Shown here piece after piece: positions 18,539 through 28,039 of a stretch of DNA of 58,981 nt. Each line of letters opens with the position of its first letter. Within the stretch, counting starts at the first letter, position 1. The translations under genes and the position numbers were made by a program. The stretch lies in NCBI GenBank assembly GCA_965659005.1, contig CBFHVG010000013.1:1-58981 (forward strand), written 5' to 3'. The stretch is from CAYPTY01 sp965659005. Lineage in GTDB: Bacteria > Bacteroidota > Rhodothermia > Balneolales > Balneolaceae. The notes below the pieces were generated by a model. It was not told where the DNA came from and made no database searches. It was given only the letters and a program-made list of their open reading frames with translations.

Positions 18539-19903
18539 TTAATCTAATTCGATGTTCTCATCTAATTTACCGAGGAAGAAATCGAGTAGTTTTTCCTGGA
18601 AAATCAGATTATAAATGGATCTCGTGTAGTCTGCCTGAGCTTGTACATATTGAGCCTGAGACTGACTCAATTCAATAAGTGTACTTGCACCTACATTGTA
18701 GCGCTCCTGCTGTGATTCGAAAGCAAGTTCGGATGCAATGAGCTGTTTCCTTGTTGACTCCAATTCTTTTACAAAACCTGAATAATCATTATATGCCTGG
18801 GTCACCTCTTGAATAGCCTGGAGTTGCGTATTTTCAAGACCTAACTGTGCATTCTTATACTGAATAACAGAGTTTACATAGTTTGTTCTGGTCTGTAGTC
18901 TATTGAAAAGTGGAACTTGAATATTGAAGCCTACTCCTTTGGAAACCTGTATATCAAAAAACTGATCATTAAATGATAAAGACTCACCGGTACCGGGAGC
19001 TCTCGACTGATCAGAATAACTCGAACTAATTGATCCGCTTAGCGAAATAGTAGGAAGAAACGCCCACTTTGCAGTCAACATTTGATACTCACGACTTTTA
19101 ATATCAAACTCTGCACTCTTGATATCTGCCCTGGTAACTAAGGCCTCTTCAACCAGTTGACTTAAGTCATAATTTTGTTCAGCTACATTTTCCTCCAGAG
19201 CTTCAAATTCCGGAACTACAAAGTCATAATTACCAATAGGATCAATCTGTAGCTGACGGATCAGTATTAATTTGCTAAGGTTAAGCTGATTCTCATTATT
19301 TGTAACAGCCAGTTCATTACTGGCAACTGTAGCTTCCTGATTGTAAAGGTCTACAACAGCACGGGTTCCAACTTCAACCTGAGCTTGAATCTGCTCTAGT
19401 TGTTTTACTGATGTTTCAAGGTTCTCTTTTGCAATTTCAAGTAATGACTCATTCTGAATAACAGTTAAAAAGAATGATGCAGTATTGAATATTACAGTTT
19501 CTCTTTGCCTGTTTAATGTCTCTTCAAAAGATAATTGAGAGTTCTGACTTGATCTTAGAGTTAGAATGTTATTAAAGCCATCAAAAACAGTTACCCCAGT
19601 ATTTAATGAACCTCTTAAGTTTTGAGAAGTAAAGTTACCAAAGGCAAAAATCTCTGGAATAAACTGCTGACCAGTATTTCTGCTTCCTGAAAAGCTACCA
19701 TTTAAAGTAGGTAAGAAATCAGCTTTCTCGCTTAAAACATTATTTTTTGCCTGCTGCAGGTTATTTTCGGCTTGTTTTAGCTGGAAGTTATTATCCAGTG
19801 AAATTTGAATGGCCTGTTCTAGTGATATTTTTGTCGCTTCCTGCGCAGTTCCAACTGTGCTAAAGATAAGTAGGATAAAGAGAGAGGTTAATAGACGCTG
19901 CAT
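18539..19903 (-). CDS. TolC-family outer-membrane efflux channel
   Basis: 454 residues with a signal peptide (MQRLLTSLFILLIFSTVGTAQ) and two outer-membrane-efflux repeats of long alpha-helical stretches. ISLDNNFQLKQAENNLQQAK opens the first; the second ends with ERYNVGASTLIELSQSQAQY, the usual TolC-family signature near the C-terminus. It forms the trimeric exit duct of the tripartite exporter whose adaptor and ATPase follow directly on the same strand. Confidence 0.94.
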   Translation of the reverse strand: MQRLLTSLFILLIFSTVGTAQEATKISLEQAIQISLDNNFQLKQAENNLQQAKNNVLSEKADFLPTLNGSFSGSRNTGQQFIPEIFAFGNFTSQNLRGSLNTGVTVFDGFNNILTLRSSQNSQLSFEETLNRQRETVIFNTASFFLTVIQNESLLEIAKENLETSVKQLEQIQAQVEVGTRAVVDLYNQEATVASNELAVTNNENQLNLSKLILIRQLQIDPIGNYDFVVPEFEALEENVAEQNYDLSQLVEEALVTRADIKSAEFDIKSREYQMLTAKWAFLPTISLSGSISSSYSDQSRAPGTGESLSFNDQFFDIQVSKGVGFNIQVPLFNRLQTRTNYVNSVIQYKNAQLGLENTQLQAIQEVTQAYNDYSGFVKELESTRKQLIASELAFESQQERYNVGASTLIELSQSQAQYVQAQADYTRSIYNLIFQEKLLDFFLGKLDENIELD

Positions 19904-20011
19904 GTTCTTAATTAATTGTAATTAGATTATTAATGGACTTACACGTTGGCAACCAACATAGGTTACAGGTAGTGAGTTGCTTTTTTTTGTAAAAAAAGGT
20001 TATCCGTCTGA

Positions 20012-20389
20012 TTACTCAGAATTATCAAATAATCGGGAACCTATAGCTTCATCAATTTTGTCATTGATGAGAGATACACCTCTTTTGACGGCAATGCGCT
20101 TGAGTTCTTGCATTAATAGATCGGTGACGCTGCCAGAGTTTTTCTTGCTATATGTTTGGGTAGGCTTTGAGGATTTTCTTGCAGGTCGGCCAACAATCAT
20201 ACCGAGTAAAATTGCCGCTCCAACAACAGGAAGTGGATATTTTCGAATGATTCTTTTGGGACCCAATGATTCAGAAGCTACGGATTTGACATCATCAAGA
20301 GATTCATCAATTCCCTTTTGAATCTGTTTGAGTTCTTCTTCTAATTGAAGTTTCCTTTTTTTGGAGTCTGTAATAGATGATTTAGCCAT
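20012..20389 (-). CDS. Small membrane-associated protein, third gene of a yqjD/yqjE/yqjK-like module
   Basis: 125 residues from MAKSSITDSKKRKLQ. The ATG at 20389 overlaps the upstream stop (ATGGCTAA) and follows GAGGAG at 8-nt spacing, which fixes the start; a longer frame upstream is out of place. A charged coiled-coil N-terminus (LQLEEELKQIQKGIDESLDD) precedes one hydrophobic segment (YPLPVVGAAILLGMIVGR), then a basic Ser/Lys-rich linker. It was not recognised as a named family. Its position and topology parallel E. coli YqjK, but sequence homology is not claimed. Confidence 0.72.
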   Translation of the reverse strand: MAKSSITDSKKRKLQLEEELKQIQKGIDESLDDVKSVASESLGPKRIIRKYPLPVVGAAILLGMIVGRPARKSSKPTQTYSKKNSGSVTDLLMQELKRIAVKRGVSLINDKIDEAIGSRLFDNSE

Positions 20390-20816
20390 TCTTTTTCTCC
20401 TCAACAGTTTTTTTCTTCGTAGTGTCAGGGAGCAATTTTGTTTCATTCTGAGATTTGCTCTCATTCTCTTCCAGAGACTTCAACACACTCTTCATAAACT
20501 GTTGTTGAATACTTTTTGATAAAAATTTCGAACCTGTAATTGTAAATATCAGACCGATCAATAAAAGTGGGGCTGAAACTATCAGAAAACCCATACTTAT
20601 ACTATCAAGTATTTCACCAAGATAAATGGCAAGGGCAGCTAATGCGAAAACAAACCCTGAACTCAGTAATAGTATACCTAATCCTTTCTGAATAGAATGG
20701 GCTGCCCACTCTGTTAAATTTTCACTGATTTCGATCAGGAAAATTTCCATCCTTGTTTCGATATAATGCTTTATCTCACCGGATAGGTTTTTCAGTTTAT
20801 CACCAAGCTGATCCAT
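20382..20816 (-). CDS. Phage-holin-like membrane protein (YqjE / putative Actinobacterial Holin-X family)
   Basis: 144 residues. An amphipathic N-terminal helix (LSGEIKHYIETRMEIFLIEI) precedes two adjacent membrane helices (GILLLSSGFVFALAALAIYLG and MGFLIVSAPLLLIGLIFTI) and a charged tail. This two-helix hairpin with that leading helix is typical of the YqjE/Holin-X family (PF07332), which despite the name is chromosomal and linked to membrane stress. It starts 1 bp after the DUF883-like gene stops and is coupled to the next gene. Confidence 0.75.
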   Translation of the reverse strand: MDQLGDKLKNLSGEIKHYIETRMEIFLIEISENLTEWAAHSIQKGLGILLLSSGFVFALAALAIYLGEILDSISMGFLIVSAPLLLIGLIFTITGSKFLSKSIQQQFMKSVLKSLEENESKSQNETKLLPDTTKKKTVEEKKNG

Positions 20817-20817
20817 T

Positions 20818-21030
20818 TTAGTCTTCCGATTGGAATATCTTTGAAATCAAATAGCCGACCGTAAATCCTATAAAAACACTCTTAACAGGATTCTTTCGGA
20901 TATAATCCTCAGCCAGATCTTTAGCTACATTAAGTTGTTCTTGTAATTCTTTATTGTCAACAATATTTCGCCCCTTATCCATTGCCTCATCGAGACGATC
21001 ATTGACTCGTTTTATGATTTCATTATTCAT
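20818..21030 (-). CDS. Small DUF883/ElaB/YqjD-like protein
   Basis: 70 residues. A charged amphipathic helix (RVNDRLDEAMDKGRNIVDNK) is followed by DYIRKNPVKSVFIGFTVGYLI, matching the DUF883 pattern in which a basic xxNPxxSV motif leads into a C-terminal membrane helix. In E. coli the homologous ElaB/YqjD proteins are membrane-anchored and associate with ribosomes in stationary phase. It is first of three tightly spaced small membrane genes here. Confidence 0.7.
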   Translation of the reverse strand: MNNEIIKRVNDRLDEAMDKGRNIVDNKELQEQLNVAKDLAEDYIRKNPVKSVFIGFTVGYLISKIFQSED

Positions 21031-21065
21031 AATGCCCTAGGTTATTTCCCCTAAAATACATTAAT

Positions 21066-22289
21066 CTACTCGTAACGTAAACTTTCTATAGGATCAAGTT
21101 TTGCAGCCTTGTATGCTGGGTAAACACCAAATACTAATCCTATTAATGTCATGCCAAATAAACTACCAAATACAGACCATAAAGGTATTACGGCTTCAGA
21201 TTCAATCCAGACAGCAATGAGATTACCAACTCCAATACCCAGAACTAAACCTATTATTCCACCGATTTGACATAAGAATATAGCTTCCATCAAAAATTGA
21301 TTCACAATTGCTTTTCTTGTAGCTCCAATAGCTTTTCGAACGCCGATTTCTTTAGTCCTCTCCGTAACGGACACAAGCATGATATTCATTACACCAATAC
21401 CTGCCCCGAGTAGAGTAATTAAACCAATAGCGAAACCGCCTCCGTATAAAGCAGCGGTAAAGGTATCGAAGAATCCCTGGAAACTATCGTTGGTATCCAC
21501 TTCAAAATCATTTGCATCACCAGGGGTTACTTTTCTAATGACTCTCATAACACCAGTAATGTCGTCAATTGTTTCCTGAACCATGGTTAACTCTGGTGCT
21601 CTAACTTGAATACCAATATTTCTATTACCTCCATAATAATTCAGGCCGGTTGTATAAGGAATGATTACAAGGTTATCAAAGGACTGCCCAAATACTTGTC
21701 CTTTTGCTTCAAGTATTCCGATGATCTGATATGGGCGGCCATCAATTCGAATGGTTTTATCTAACGGGTACTCATTCGTAAAGAGTTCAGTTTGAACATC
21801 TTTACCAAGAATAGCTACTGGCCGTGCATATTGAATATCATCTTCATTAATATTACGTCCATCTTCAAGCTCATATGAGTTATTTTGAAGGTAGTTTTGA
21901 TTACTACCTCTCACACTCACATTTGGTTCTGTTTCTCTTTCGTTATAGCGAACCTTAGTAAATGAGAAGGTTTCTGACTGGCTCATCCCTACAGCCAATC
22001 TGGACATTTCATCTACCTTATTGGCATCCTCAAATGTGATGTCTTTTCGATTCCTAATGCTTTCATCAACCATTCCTGTCTGAATTGCAGGAGTTTTCTG
22101 GATGTTGATTACTCCAGAACCCATAATGGTCATGGTATTCTGAAAATAGTTATCCAATACGGCTACGGCGGTGGTTGTCACTATCAATGAGAATACACCG
22201 ATTACAAGCGCCAGTAATGTAAGTGACGATCTTATCTTATTTTGTATGATTGAATCCCAAGCCTGGGAAAAAGTTTCTCTTACGTTCAT
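21066..22289 (-). CDS. ABC transporter permease, MacB/FtsX type (second of two)
   Basis: 407 residues: one N-terminal membrane helix (SSLTLLALVIGVFSLIVTTTA), a large periplasmic MacB_PCD domain, and three C-terminal helices around GVMNIMLVSVTERTKEIGVR, the coupling motif of the FtsX/MacB family, ending YPAYKAAKLDPIESLRYE. It begins with a TAATG overlap with the preceding permease. No ATPase is fused. The separate ATPase at 16406-17116 is the probable motor. Confidence 0.93.
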   Translation of the reverse strand: MNVRETFSQAWDSIIQNKIRSSLTLLALVIGVFSLIVTTTAVAVLDNYFQNTMTIMGSGVINIQKTPAIQTGMVDESIRNRKDITFEDANKVDEMSRLAVGMSQSETFSFTKVRYNERETEPNVSVRGSNQNYLQNNSYELEDGRNINEDDIQYARPVAILGKDVQTELFTNEYPLDKTIRIDGRPYQIIGILEAKGQVFGQSFDNLVIIPYTTGLNYYGGNRNIGIQVRAPELTMVQETIDDITGVMRVIRKVTPGDANDFEVDTNDSFQGFFDTFTAALYGGGFAIGLITLLGAGIGVMNIMLVSVTERTKEIGVRKAIGATRKAIVNQFLMEAIFLCQIGGIIGLVLGIGVGNLIAVWIESEAVIPLWSVFGSLFGMTLIGLVFGVYPAYKAAKLDPIESLRYE

Positions 22290-23515
22290 TAATCAAACCT
22301 CAGTGATTCAATTGGATCTGCAGTTGCCGCTTTATAGGCTGGTATGAATCCAAAAGTTACCCCAACCAATGTACAAATGGTAAATGCCAGCAATACCACA
22401 TCTGCATTCATTTTAGCTATGAATATTTGATTAATAAGTACGGTAGCAATACCAGCAAGAGCAATTCCAAATAGACCTCCTAACAGACAAATAACAATGG
22501 CTTCAATCAAAAACTGAGATAGAATTTCCCATGATTTAGCGCCTACTGCTTTTCGGATTCCTATTTCCTTTGTTCGCTCTCTTACAGAAACAAACATAAT
22601 ATTCATCACACCTATACCTCCAATGAGTAAAGACAAAAACATGAGTCCGTAACCACCGAAATACAAGCCATTTTTAATTCCATTTAATTGTTCTTCAAAA
22701 GCCTGAGGCTTATTTATGAAGAAATCATTCTCTTCTTTGGCATCGAGTCCTCTAATTCGCCGCATCACCCCTTCCAACTCATACTCTCCATCCACTTGCG
22801 TTTCTTCATCCGGAAACTGAACTCCAATCTGAATTCCAGATCTTAGTCCGTATATATTACCATAAGCAGATATAGGAACAATAATCCGATTATCAGCATC
22901 TCCTAGCCCAAGAAAGTTACCTTGTTTAGATAATACACCGATAACAGTAAATCTTTGCCCCCCCAGTCTAACTTCCTTTCCTATAGGATTATCTTGTTCA
23001 AATAAAGCATCTCTGAGTGACTGACCAATTACTGCAACTTTTGATGCTGATCGAACCTCGCTTTCAACAAACATTCTGCCATCTACTATATCAAGACCTT
23101 GTAAACTAAGGTAGTTTGATGTGGCCCCATTGATTCCAACCATACTGGCTGCATTCTTTTTATATCTAACTGTCACATTCCTATTTGCTGCGGCAGTTAC
23201 GGTCGAAGCTAATTGACTGTATTCTTCGATTTGTTCCACATAATCCACTTTCATCTCAGGGCGGTTTATAATTTCCCACCATTCAAGATCTCCACCATTC
23301 CAAGGCCACTTCTCTACATAGACAACATTACGACCAAGCATAGCCATTGAGTTTTCAAAAACTTCATCCATACCTGTGGTTACGGTATCTACAACGGTTA
23401 CCATTGTTATACCGATGATAATGCAAAGGGTTGTAAGAAAAGATCTCACTTTATTAGATCTGAGTGCATAAAATGCAATCTTAAAACCTTCTTTAATGCT
23501 AAGTAAAAATCTCAT
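22289..23515 (-). CDS. ABC transporter permease, MacB/FtsX type (first of two)
   Basis: About 408 residues from the ATG at 23515; a TTG six codons earlier is less likely. Same architecture as its downstream paralogue: N-terminal helix (LTTLCIIIGITMVTVVDTV), periplasmic domain with DGRMF and VIGVLSKQG motifs, then three helices with GVMNIMFVSVRERTKEIGIR and a C-terminal YKAATADPIESLRFD. The two permeases probably form a heterodimer. First gene of the exporter stretch; the 132-bp upstream region is shared with the divergent bshB1. Confidence 0.92.
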   Translation of the reverse strand: MRFLLSIKEGFKIAFYALRSNKVRSFLTTLCIIIGITMVTVVDTVTTGMDEVFENSMAMLGRNVVYVEKWPWNGGDLEWWEIINRPEMKVDYVEQIEEYSQLASTVTAAANRNVTVRYKKNAASMVGINGATSNYLSLQGLDIVDGRMFVESEVRSASKVAVIGQSLRDALFEQDNPIGKEVRLGGQRFTVIGVLSKQGNFLGLGDADNRIIVPISAYGNIYGLRSGIQIGVQFPDEETQVDGEYELEGVMRRIRGLDAKEENDFFINKPQAFEEQLNGIKNGLYFGGYGLMFLSLLIGGIGVMNIMFVSVRERTKEIGIRKAVGAKSWEILSQFLIEAIVICLLGGLFGIALAGIATVLINQIFIAKMNADVVLLAFTICTLVGVTFGFIPAYKAATADPIESLRFD

Positions 23516-23647
23516 ATTTCTATTCTGATGCAAATGATCTGAGCTACTACGAGTTGATGCTTAATTCGTTTCACAATTTTGAAAATAATCATTAATAATT
23601 TCCCTTTTTGATAATTGTTGATAAGTTGGCTACCTAAAATTTGACAT

Positions 23648-24376
23648 ATGAAATTAGATATTATTGCATTCGGGGCGCACCCTGATGATGTAGAACTTAA
23701 TTGTGGCGGTACCGTTGGCAGGCTAGTCCAACAGGGTTATAAGGTTGGAATTGTGGACTTGACGCAAGGTGAGATGGGTACACGTGGAACACCTGAGACA
23801 CGAAAATCTGAAGCAGATCATGCCGGTACCATTCTGGGAATCCAAAGAAGACATAATCTTGGCTTCAAAGATTCAGAAATAATAAATGACCGACCACATC
23901 AACTATCAATCATTGAGATTGTTCGCGAGTACAGACCTGACATCTGTATAATTGGAGCACCTCAAGACAGACACCCCGACCACGGTAAAGCAACCGAACT
24001 TCTAAAAGAGGCGCTCTTTTATTCCGGATTGAGAAAGATCGAAACGGGCAAACAAGAAGCATGGAGACCAGCTCATATACTACATTATATGCAGGACAGA
24101 CCCTTTGATCCTGATTTTGTATTTGACATATCTTCAACTATTGAACTTAAATTGGAATCAATCAAAGCGTATAAAACTCAATTTAACGTGAGTGACCATG
24201 ATGGCGAACCGGAAACTTATATCTCATCTGAAAATTATTTCGAACAAATAAAAGCCAGAGCGAAATTTTATGGGCATTTATCAGGTTTCGAATATGGTGA
24301 ACCATTTAAGTACTATAATGGACCGGTACCCATAAACTCATTTAATCTGTTCAAGGATATTCAACCAAAAAGATAA
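23648..24376 (+). CDS. bshB1: Bacillithiol biosynthesis deacetylase BshB1 (PIG-L family)
   Basis: 242 residues. The zinc site motif AHPDDVE near the N-terminus and HPDHGKA further on are those of PIG-L/LmbE deacetylases. TQGEMGTRGTPETRKSEA and NLGFKDSEI are characteristic of BshB1, which deacetylates N-acetylglucosaminyl-malate to glucosaminyl-malate on the way to bacillithiol. It indicates that this organism makes bacillithiol as its low-molecular-weight thiol. It is followed after 6 bp by a lipoprotein gene. Confidence 0.93.
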   Translation: MKLDIIAFGAHPDDVELNCGGTVGRLVQQGYKVGIVDLTQGEMGTRGTPETRKSEADHAGTILGIQRRHNLGFKDSEIINDRPHQLSIIEIVREYRPDICIIGAPQDRHPDHGKATELLKEALFYSGLRKIETGKQEAWRPAHILHYMQDRPFDPDFVFDISSTIELKLESIKAYKTQFNVSDHDGEPETYISSENYFEQIKARAKFYGHLSGFEYGEPFKYYNGPVPINSFNLFKDIQPKR

Positions 24377-24382
24377 GAACCC

Positions 24383-25135
24383 ATGAGACTTAGCTTATTA
24401 ACCCTACTCCTTATCACAATTTTAGCTTGTGACACAAAACAAGATTCATATTCTGGTAATCAAACGGAATATGGTAATCCTGCCGCCCAGGGATTCAACA
24501 TGGAAGACTCTGACTCAATGGCTGTTATGATTGCAGATAGCGTTATGAGTGCTCTTGGTGGTAGACAAAATTGGGACAGTACTCAGTTTATAACATGGAA
24601 TTTTTTTGGCCGACGTGTTCATACATGGGATAAATGGAATGGAAAAGACCGTATTGAATTCCTTAATTCTGATCTGCTGATTGAGTTTGATATTGAGACT
24701 AAAGAAGGTACAGTTATGGAGGATGGTGTCGAAGTAACTGATGAGGAAAAGAAAGCAGAGCAGCTTCAAAGAGCCTATGAAATCTGGGTAAATGACTCCT
24801 ACTGGCTAGTTATGCCATATAAACTTAAAGACTCGGGAGTGACCTTATCCTATTTGGGACTTGAAGAAACAGAAACAGGCTTTATGTCTCACAAACTTCA
24901 ACTCACCTTTGAAAGCGTTGGCGTGACACCTCAGAATAAATATCACGTTTATGTTGACACAACCAACTATTTAGTACGTTTCTGGAAGTATTTCCCTGAA
25001 AATACTATGGACACACCTAGAATTGCTACTGAATGGTCTGAATGGACCAGACATGGTGATATAATGCTAAGTGGCGCTCGTGGGCAATATCAGTTATCAG
25101 ATATAGCAGTATTGGATTCCTGGCCTGATAATTAG
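24383..25135 (+). CDS. Hypothetical lipoprotein
   Basis: 250 residues. A short signal peptide ends in TILAC, a good lipobox (Cys16). The mature part begins with a polar linker and a conserved-looking MIADSVMSALGGRQNWDSTQ, then beta-rich sequence (FITWNFFGRRVHTWDKWNG, YHVYVDTTNYLVRFWKYFP). The start-of-domain pattern (a helix, then alternating strands facing a hydrophobic side) resembles LolA/outer-membrane-lipoprotein-sorting-like folds, but I do not recognise the family. Its stop codon overlaps that of the convergent phosphatase by the bases TTAG. Confidence 0.75.
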   Translation: MRLSLLTLLLITILACDTKQDSYSGNQTEYGNPAAQGFNMEDSDSMAVMIADSVMSALGGRQNWDSTQFITWNFFGRRVHTWDKWNGKDRIEFLNSDLLIEFDIETKEGTVMEDGVEVTDEEKKAEQLQRAYEIWVNDSYWLVMPYKLKDSGVTLSYLGLEETETGFMSHKLQLTFESVGVTPQNKYHVYVDTTNYLVRFWKYFPENTMDTPRIATEWSEWTRHGDIMLSGARGQYQLSDIAVLDSWPDN

Positions 25136-25944
25136 GATTTCTGAGTTAGTTCTTCGGTTTCAAAATGAATGTGAATTTCATCAAGTAACTGACTATGAAT
25201 ATGAGGGTTTCCAGCGATACATCTTTGTCCAAACAACCAGTTCTCACCCTCATTCCAGTCGGAAATTATACCACCAGCTTCCTTGATAATGAGTGCGCCT
25301 GCAGCTATATCCCAAGGACTTAAGCCGTGTTCATAAAACCCATCAAAACGACCTGCTGCAACACAGCATAAGTCATAGGAAGCAGCCCCTGGCCGTCTGA
25401 TCCCATGACACTTACCCAGCAATGTTCTGAATAGATCCAGATAATGGTCCGAAAGATCGAAATTTTTATATGGAAAACCCGTGCCCAGCAATGCATTTTC
25501 CAACTTTTTAATCTTTGATACTGAAATAGGATCACCGTTCAGATAAGCCCCTTTTCCCTCTACAGCATGGAATAATTCATTACTACCGGCCTGGTAAACA
25601 ACTCCTACTTTTGGCGTTTTATTTTCCCAAAACCCTATTGAAGAACAATAAACAGGAAATTGATGAGCAAAATTTGTTGTCCCATCGATGGGATCAATGA
25701 TCCAGATCCTCTTATTGCTTAATGTTGTTGTTTGACTACTTTCTTCTGCCAGGAATTCATCATCTGGAAAGGTTTTTTTAATGGTTTCTATTATAACCTT
25801 TTCGCAGGCCAGGTCTGCCTCTGTGACTAGATCATTCTTCCCCTTGAGACTAACACTAAAGCCTTCCCTTATGTAGCTTTCCATTACTTCAGAAGCAGCA
25901 TTTACTGCTTCTTTTGCAACTGCTAGTTCTTGATTATAAAGCAT
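25132..25944 (-). CDS. Inositol monophosphatase family protein
   Basis: 270 residues of the Mg-dependent, Li-sensitive phosphatase fold. Metal-site motifs are EES (residue ~67), WIIDPIDGTTNFAHQFP and the C-terminal WDIAAGALIIKEAGG. The family dephosphorylates inositol-1-phosphate or related sugar phosphates such as PAP, and substrate cannot be set from sequence alone; GAASYDLCCVAAGRFDGF is of the SuhB/IMPase type. It follows dnaG by 11 bp on the same strand. A second, more HisN-like paralogue lies at 36451-37215. Confidence 0.92.
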   Translation of the reverse strand: MLYNQELAVAKEAVNAASEVMESYIREGFSVSLKGKNDLVTEADLACEKVIIETIKKTFPDDEFLAEESSQTTTLSNKRIWIIDPIDGTTNFAHQFPVYCSSIGFWENKTPKVGVVYQAGSNELFHAVEGKGAYLNGDPISVSKIKKLENALLGTGFPYKNFDLSDHYLDLFRTLLGKCHGIRRPGAASYDLCCVAAGRFDGFYEHGLSPWDIAAGALIIKEAGGIISDWNEGENWLFGQRCIAGNPHIHSQLLDEIHIHFETEELTQKS

Positions 25945-25955
25945 CGAATTTGACT

Positions 25956-27947
25956 CTAAGAGTCTTTTGATTTTTTCATTTTGTATTCGAAGATTTTCTC
26001 CCTCGCTTTTTCTTTCCGCCCTGGTTCCGAGGGGTATAGATCATCAAAGTGCGTACTTTCGATTTTATTAATTTCTCGTTGTATATGAGCTTGTTTCCTG
26101 ATTAGATCAGTTTTTTCATTGCCTTCAGCTATTTTTAATGCTTCAGCTAACTCTTCTCTTATTCTTTTTGAATAACTCAATTGTAAAGACTTGATAGTAC
26201 TTCTGGCTGTAGCAAATGGATTCTTATCTTTTTCATATTTCATTCCTGTTTTCTCATGATGCCTTTCGCTTGGACTATATTGTTCCATCAGAACATCGGC
26301 AACTATTGAAGGATATGGTTCGCTTAAGGATGAATATCTATTGATTGTTATTTCTGCACCCTCGCGAAAATCTTCGATAATTTTTTCGAAGAAAAGCCTC
26401 AACTCTCCATCCTCAAAGAGGCGTTCATTACATAAAGCCCCGACATACTCTACCATCTTATTATTATAGCTAATCATCAAACGAATTAGTTCTTTCTCGT
26501 AATGAGGCTTCTTTTTGGGAGGTGCTATTTTTTGTGGAAGTGGTTCATTTGGAATGAATGGGGGTGCTTCTTCAGATTTCCTTTGAGCCCGGATAGCATC
26601 ACGCCTCTCAATCTTTTGTTTCTGTGCATTTATTTCGCCTAGAATCTTATCTAATTGCTGAAAAAGTTCTCTATCACTGCCAGATCTATATTTTTGTGTT
26701 TTCTGATGCAAATGCTGAACATAAACCTGACGTTTAATAGGATCAGGAATGAGTGCAATCGTTTCCAGAATTTCAGTGATTACTTTTGCTCTTTCTGATG
26801 GATTTTCGAGTCTTCCTTCTTCTTCCGCTTTTCGAATCAGAAAGGTGACAAAATCTGAGGCATTGTCCTTTTTAAAAGACAGAAAAGAATCTTTGCCAAA
26901 TTGCTTTACAAATGAATCTGGATCTTCGCCTTCAGGCAGATCGAGTAATTCAACATCCATGCCTTCTTCAAGGGCAATATCAATACCGCGTTTCATAGCT
27001 TGTTGCCCGGCTGCATCAGAATCATAAATCATCACAATTTTTTCGCCATACCTCTTTAGCAGTTTAATTTGCCCTTGAGTTAGTGCAGTACCTGAAGAAG
27101 CAACAACATTAAGCACTTCATGCTGATAAAGTGTAATTACATCTGTATAACCCTCAACAAGTATTACCTCAGCTTGTTTTCTGATTTCATTCCTTGAGTA
27201 GTTTAACCCATAAACAACTTCACTTTTATTATATACCTGAGTCTGAGAAGAATTTATGTACTTGGCTGTTTTTTCATTACCCAAAACCCGACCTGCAAAG
27301 GCAATAACTTTTCCTGAGGGATTAAATATGGGAAACATGAGACGGCCTCTGAACACATCATAAAAACCATCATCTCTTTGGCTTTTTTTAATGAGACCGG
27401 CTTCAACAAGATAATGTTCTGAAATACCCGCACTCATTGCAGCTTTATAAAGGTCATCTCCTGAAGATGGGGCAAATCCAATACCAAAATGCTTTATGAG
27501 TTTTAATGGATAACCCCTTTTCTCTAGGTAATCGAGTCCTGGAGATGCTTCTTCATTTTCAATTAAATTTTTGTAGTAAAATACTCCGGCAAATTTGAGA
27601 GCATGTAGAATTCCTTCATGTTCATTCTGAACTCTTGCTTGCTCCTCACTTATTTCTGCTTCAGGAATAATGACTCCATACCGGTCTGCCAGTTGTCTCA
27701 CAGCCTCATTGAATCCGATACCTTCCTGATCCATAACAAATTTGAGCACATCACCAGACTCTGAGCAACCAAAGCATTTAAATATTCCCAGACGAGGAGT
27801 CACATGAAAAGAAGGAGTTTTCTCGTTATGGTATGGGCATAACCCAACAAAGCCATTGCCTGCTTTCTTTAGTTTCACATAGTCTGAAACTACCTCAACA
27901 ATATCTGCAGCTAATTTTACTTCTTCCTTCTTTTCCTCAGTGATCAT
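25956..27947 (-). CDS. dnaG: DNA primase
   Basis: Synthesises RNA primers at the replication fork. 663 residues with three regions. The N-terminal zinc ribbon shows CPYHNEKTPSFHV and FKCFGCSESGD (Cys-His-Cys-Cys ligands). The TOPRIM catalytic core shows AFAGRVLG, VILVEGYTDVITL and IYDSDAAGQQAM. The C-terminal region (about 470-660), which would contact the DnaB helicase, is charged and less conserved. Divergent from sucD across a 134-bp region that should contain both promoters. Confidence 0.96.
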   Translation of the reverse strand: MITEEKKEEVKLAADIVEVVSDYVKLKKAGNGFVGLCPYHNEKTPSFHVTPRLGIFKCFGCSESGDVLKFVMDQEGIGFNEAVRQLADRYGVIIPEAEISEEQARVQNEHEGILHALKFAGVFYYKNLIENEEASPGLDYLEKRGYPLKLIKHFGIGFAPSSGDDLYKAAMSAGISEHYLVEAGLIKKSQRDDGFYDVFRGRLMFPIFNPSGKVIAFAGRVLGNEKTAKYINSSQTQVYNKSEVVYGLNYSRNEIRKQAEVILVEGYTDVITLYQHEVLNVVASSGTALTQGQIKLLKRYGEKIVMIYDSDAAGQQAMKRGIDIALEEGMDVELLDLPEGEDPDSFVKQFGKDSFLSFKKDNASDFVTFLIRKAEEEGRLENPSERAKVITEILETIALIPDPIKRQVYVQHLHQKTQKYRSGSDRELFQQLDKILGEINAQKQKIERRDAIRAQRKSEEAPPFIPNEPLPQKIAPPKKKPHYEKELIRLMISYNNKMVEYVGALCNERLFEDGELRLFFEKIIEDFREGAEITINRYSSLSEPYPSIVADVLMEQYSPSERHHEKTGMKYEKDKNPFATARSTIKSLQLSYSKRIREELAEALKIAEGNEKTDLIRKQAHIQREINKIESTHFDDLYPSEPGRKEKAREKIFEYKMKKSKDS

Positions 27948-28039
27948 TCTGAAAATTTAGCAATTACACCTTCACATCAAAGAATAATTCTTAAAATATT
28001 ATTACTTAATTCGGCTTTTCAATTGCAGTATAAGGTAGG

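Noticed and set aside
18337..18678. Plus-strand open frame of 113 codons over the adaptor/TolC junction
   Set aside because: It spans two real genes antisense and shows no plausible protein features.
20390..20464. N-terminal extension of the third small membrane gene to 20464
   Set aside because: It lies inside the YqjE-like gene in another frame; ATG 20389 has GAGGAG at 8 nt and the ATGGCTAA overlap.
20382..20816. Holin-like gene as evidence for a prophage
   Set aside because: No other phage gene is present, and the YqjE/Holin-X family is chromosomal; neighbours are exporter genes.
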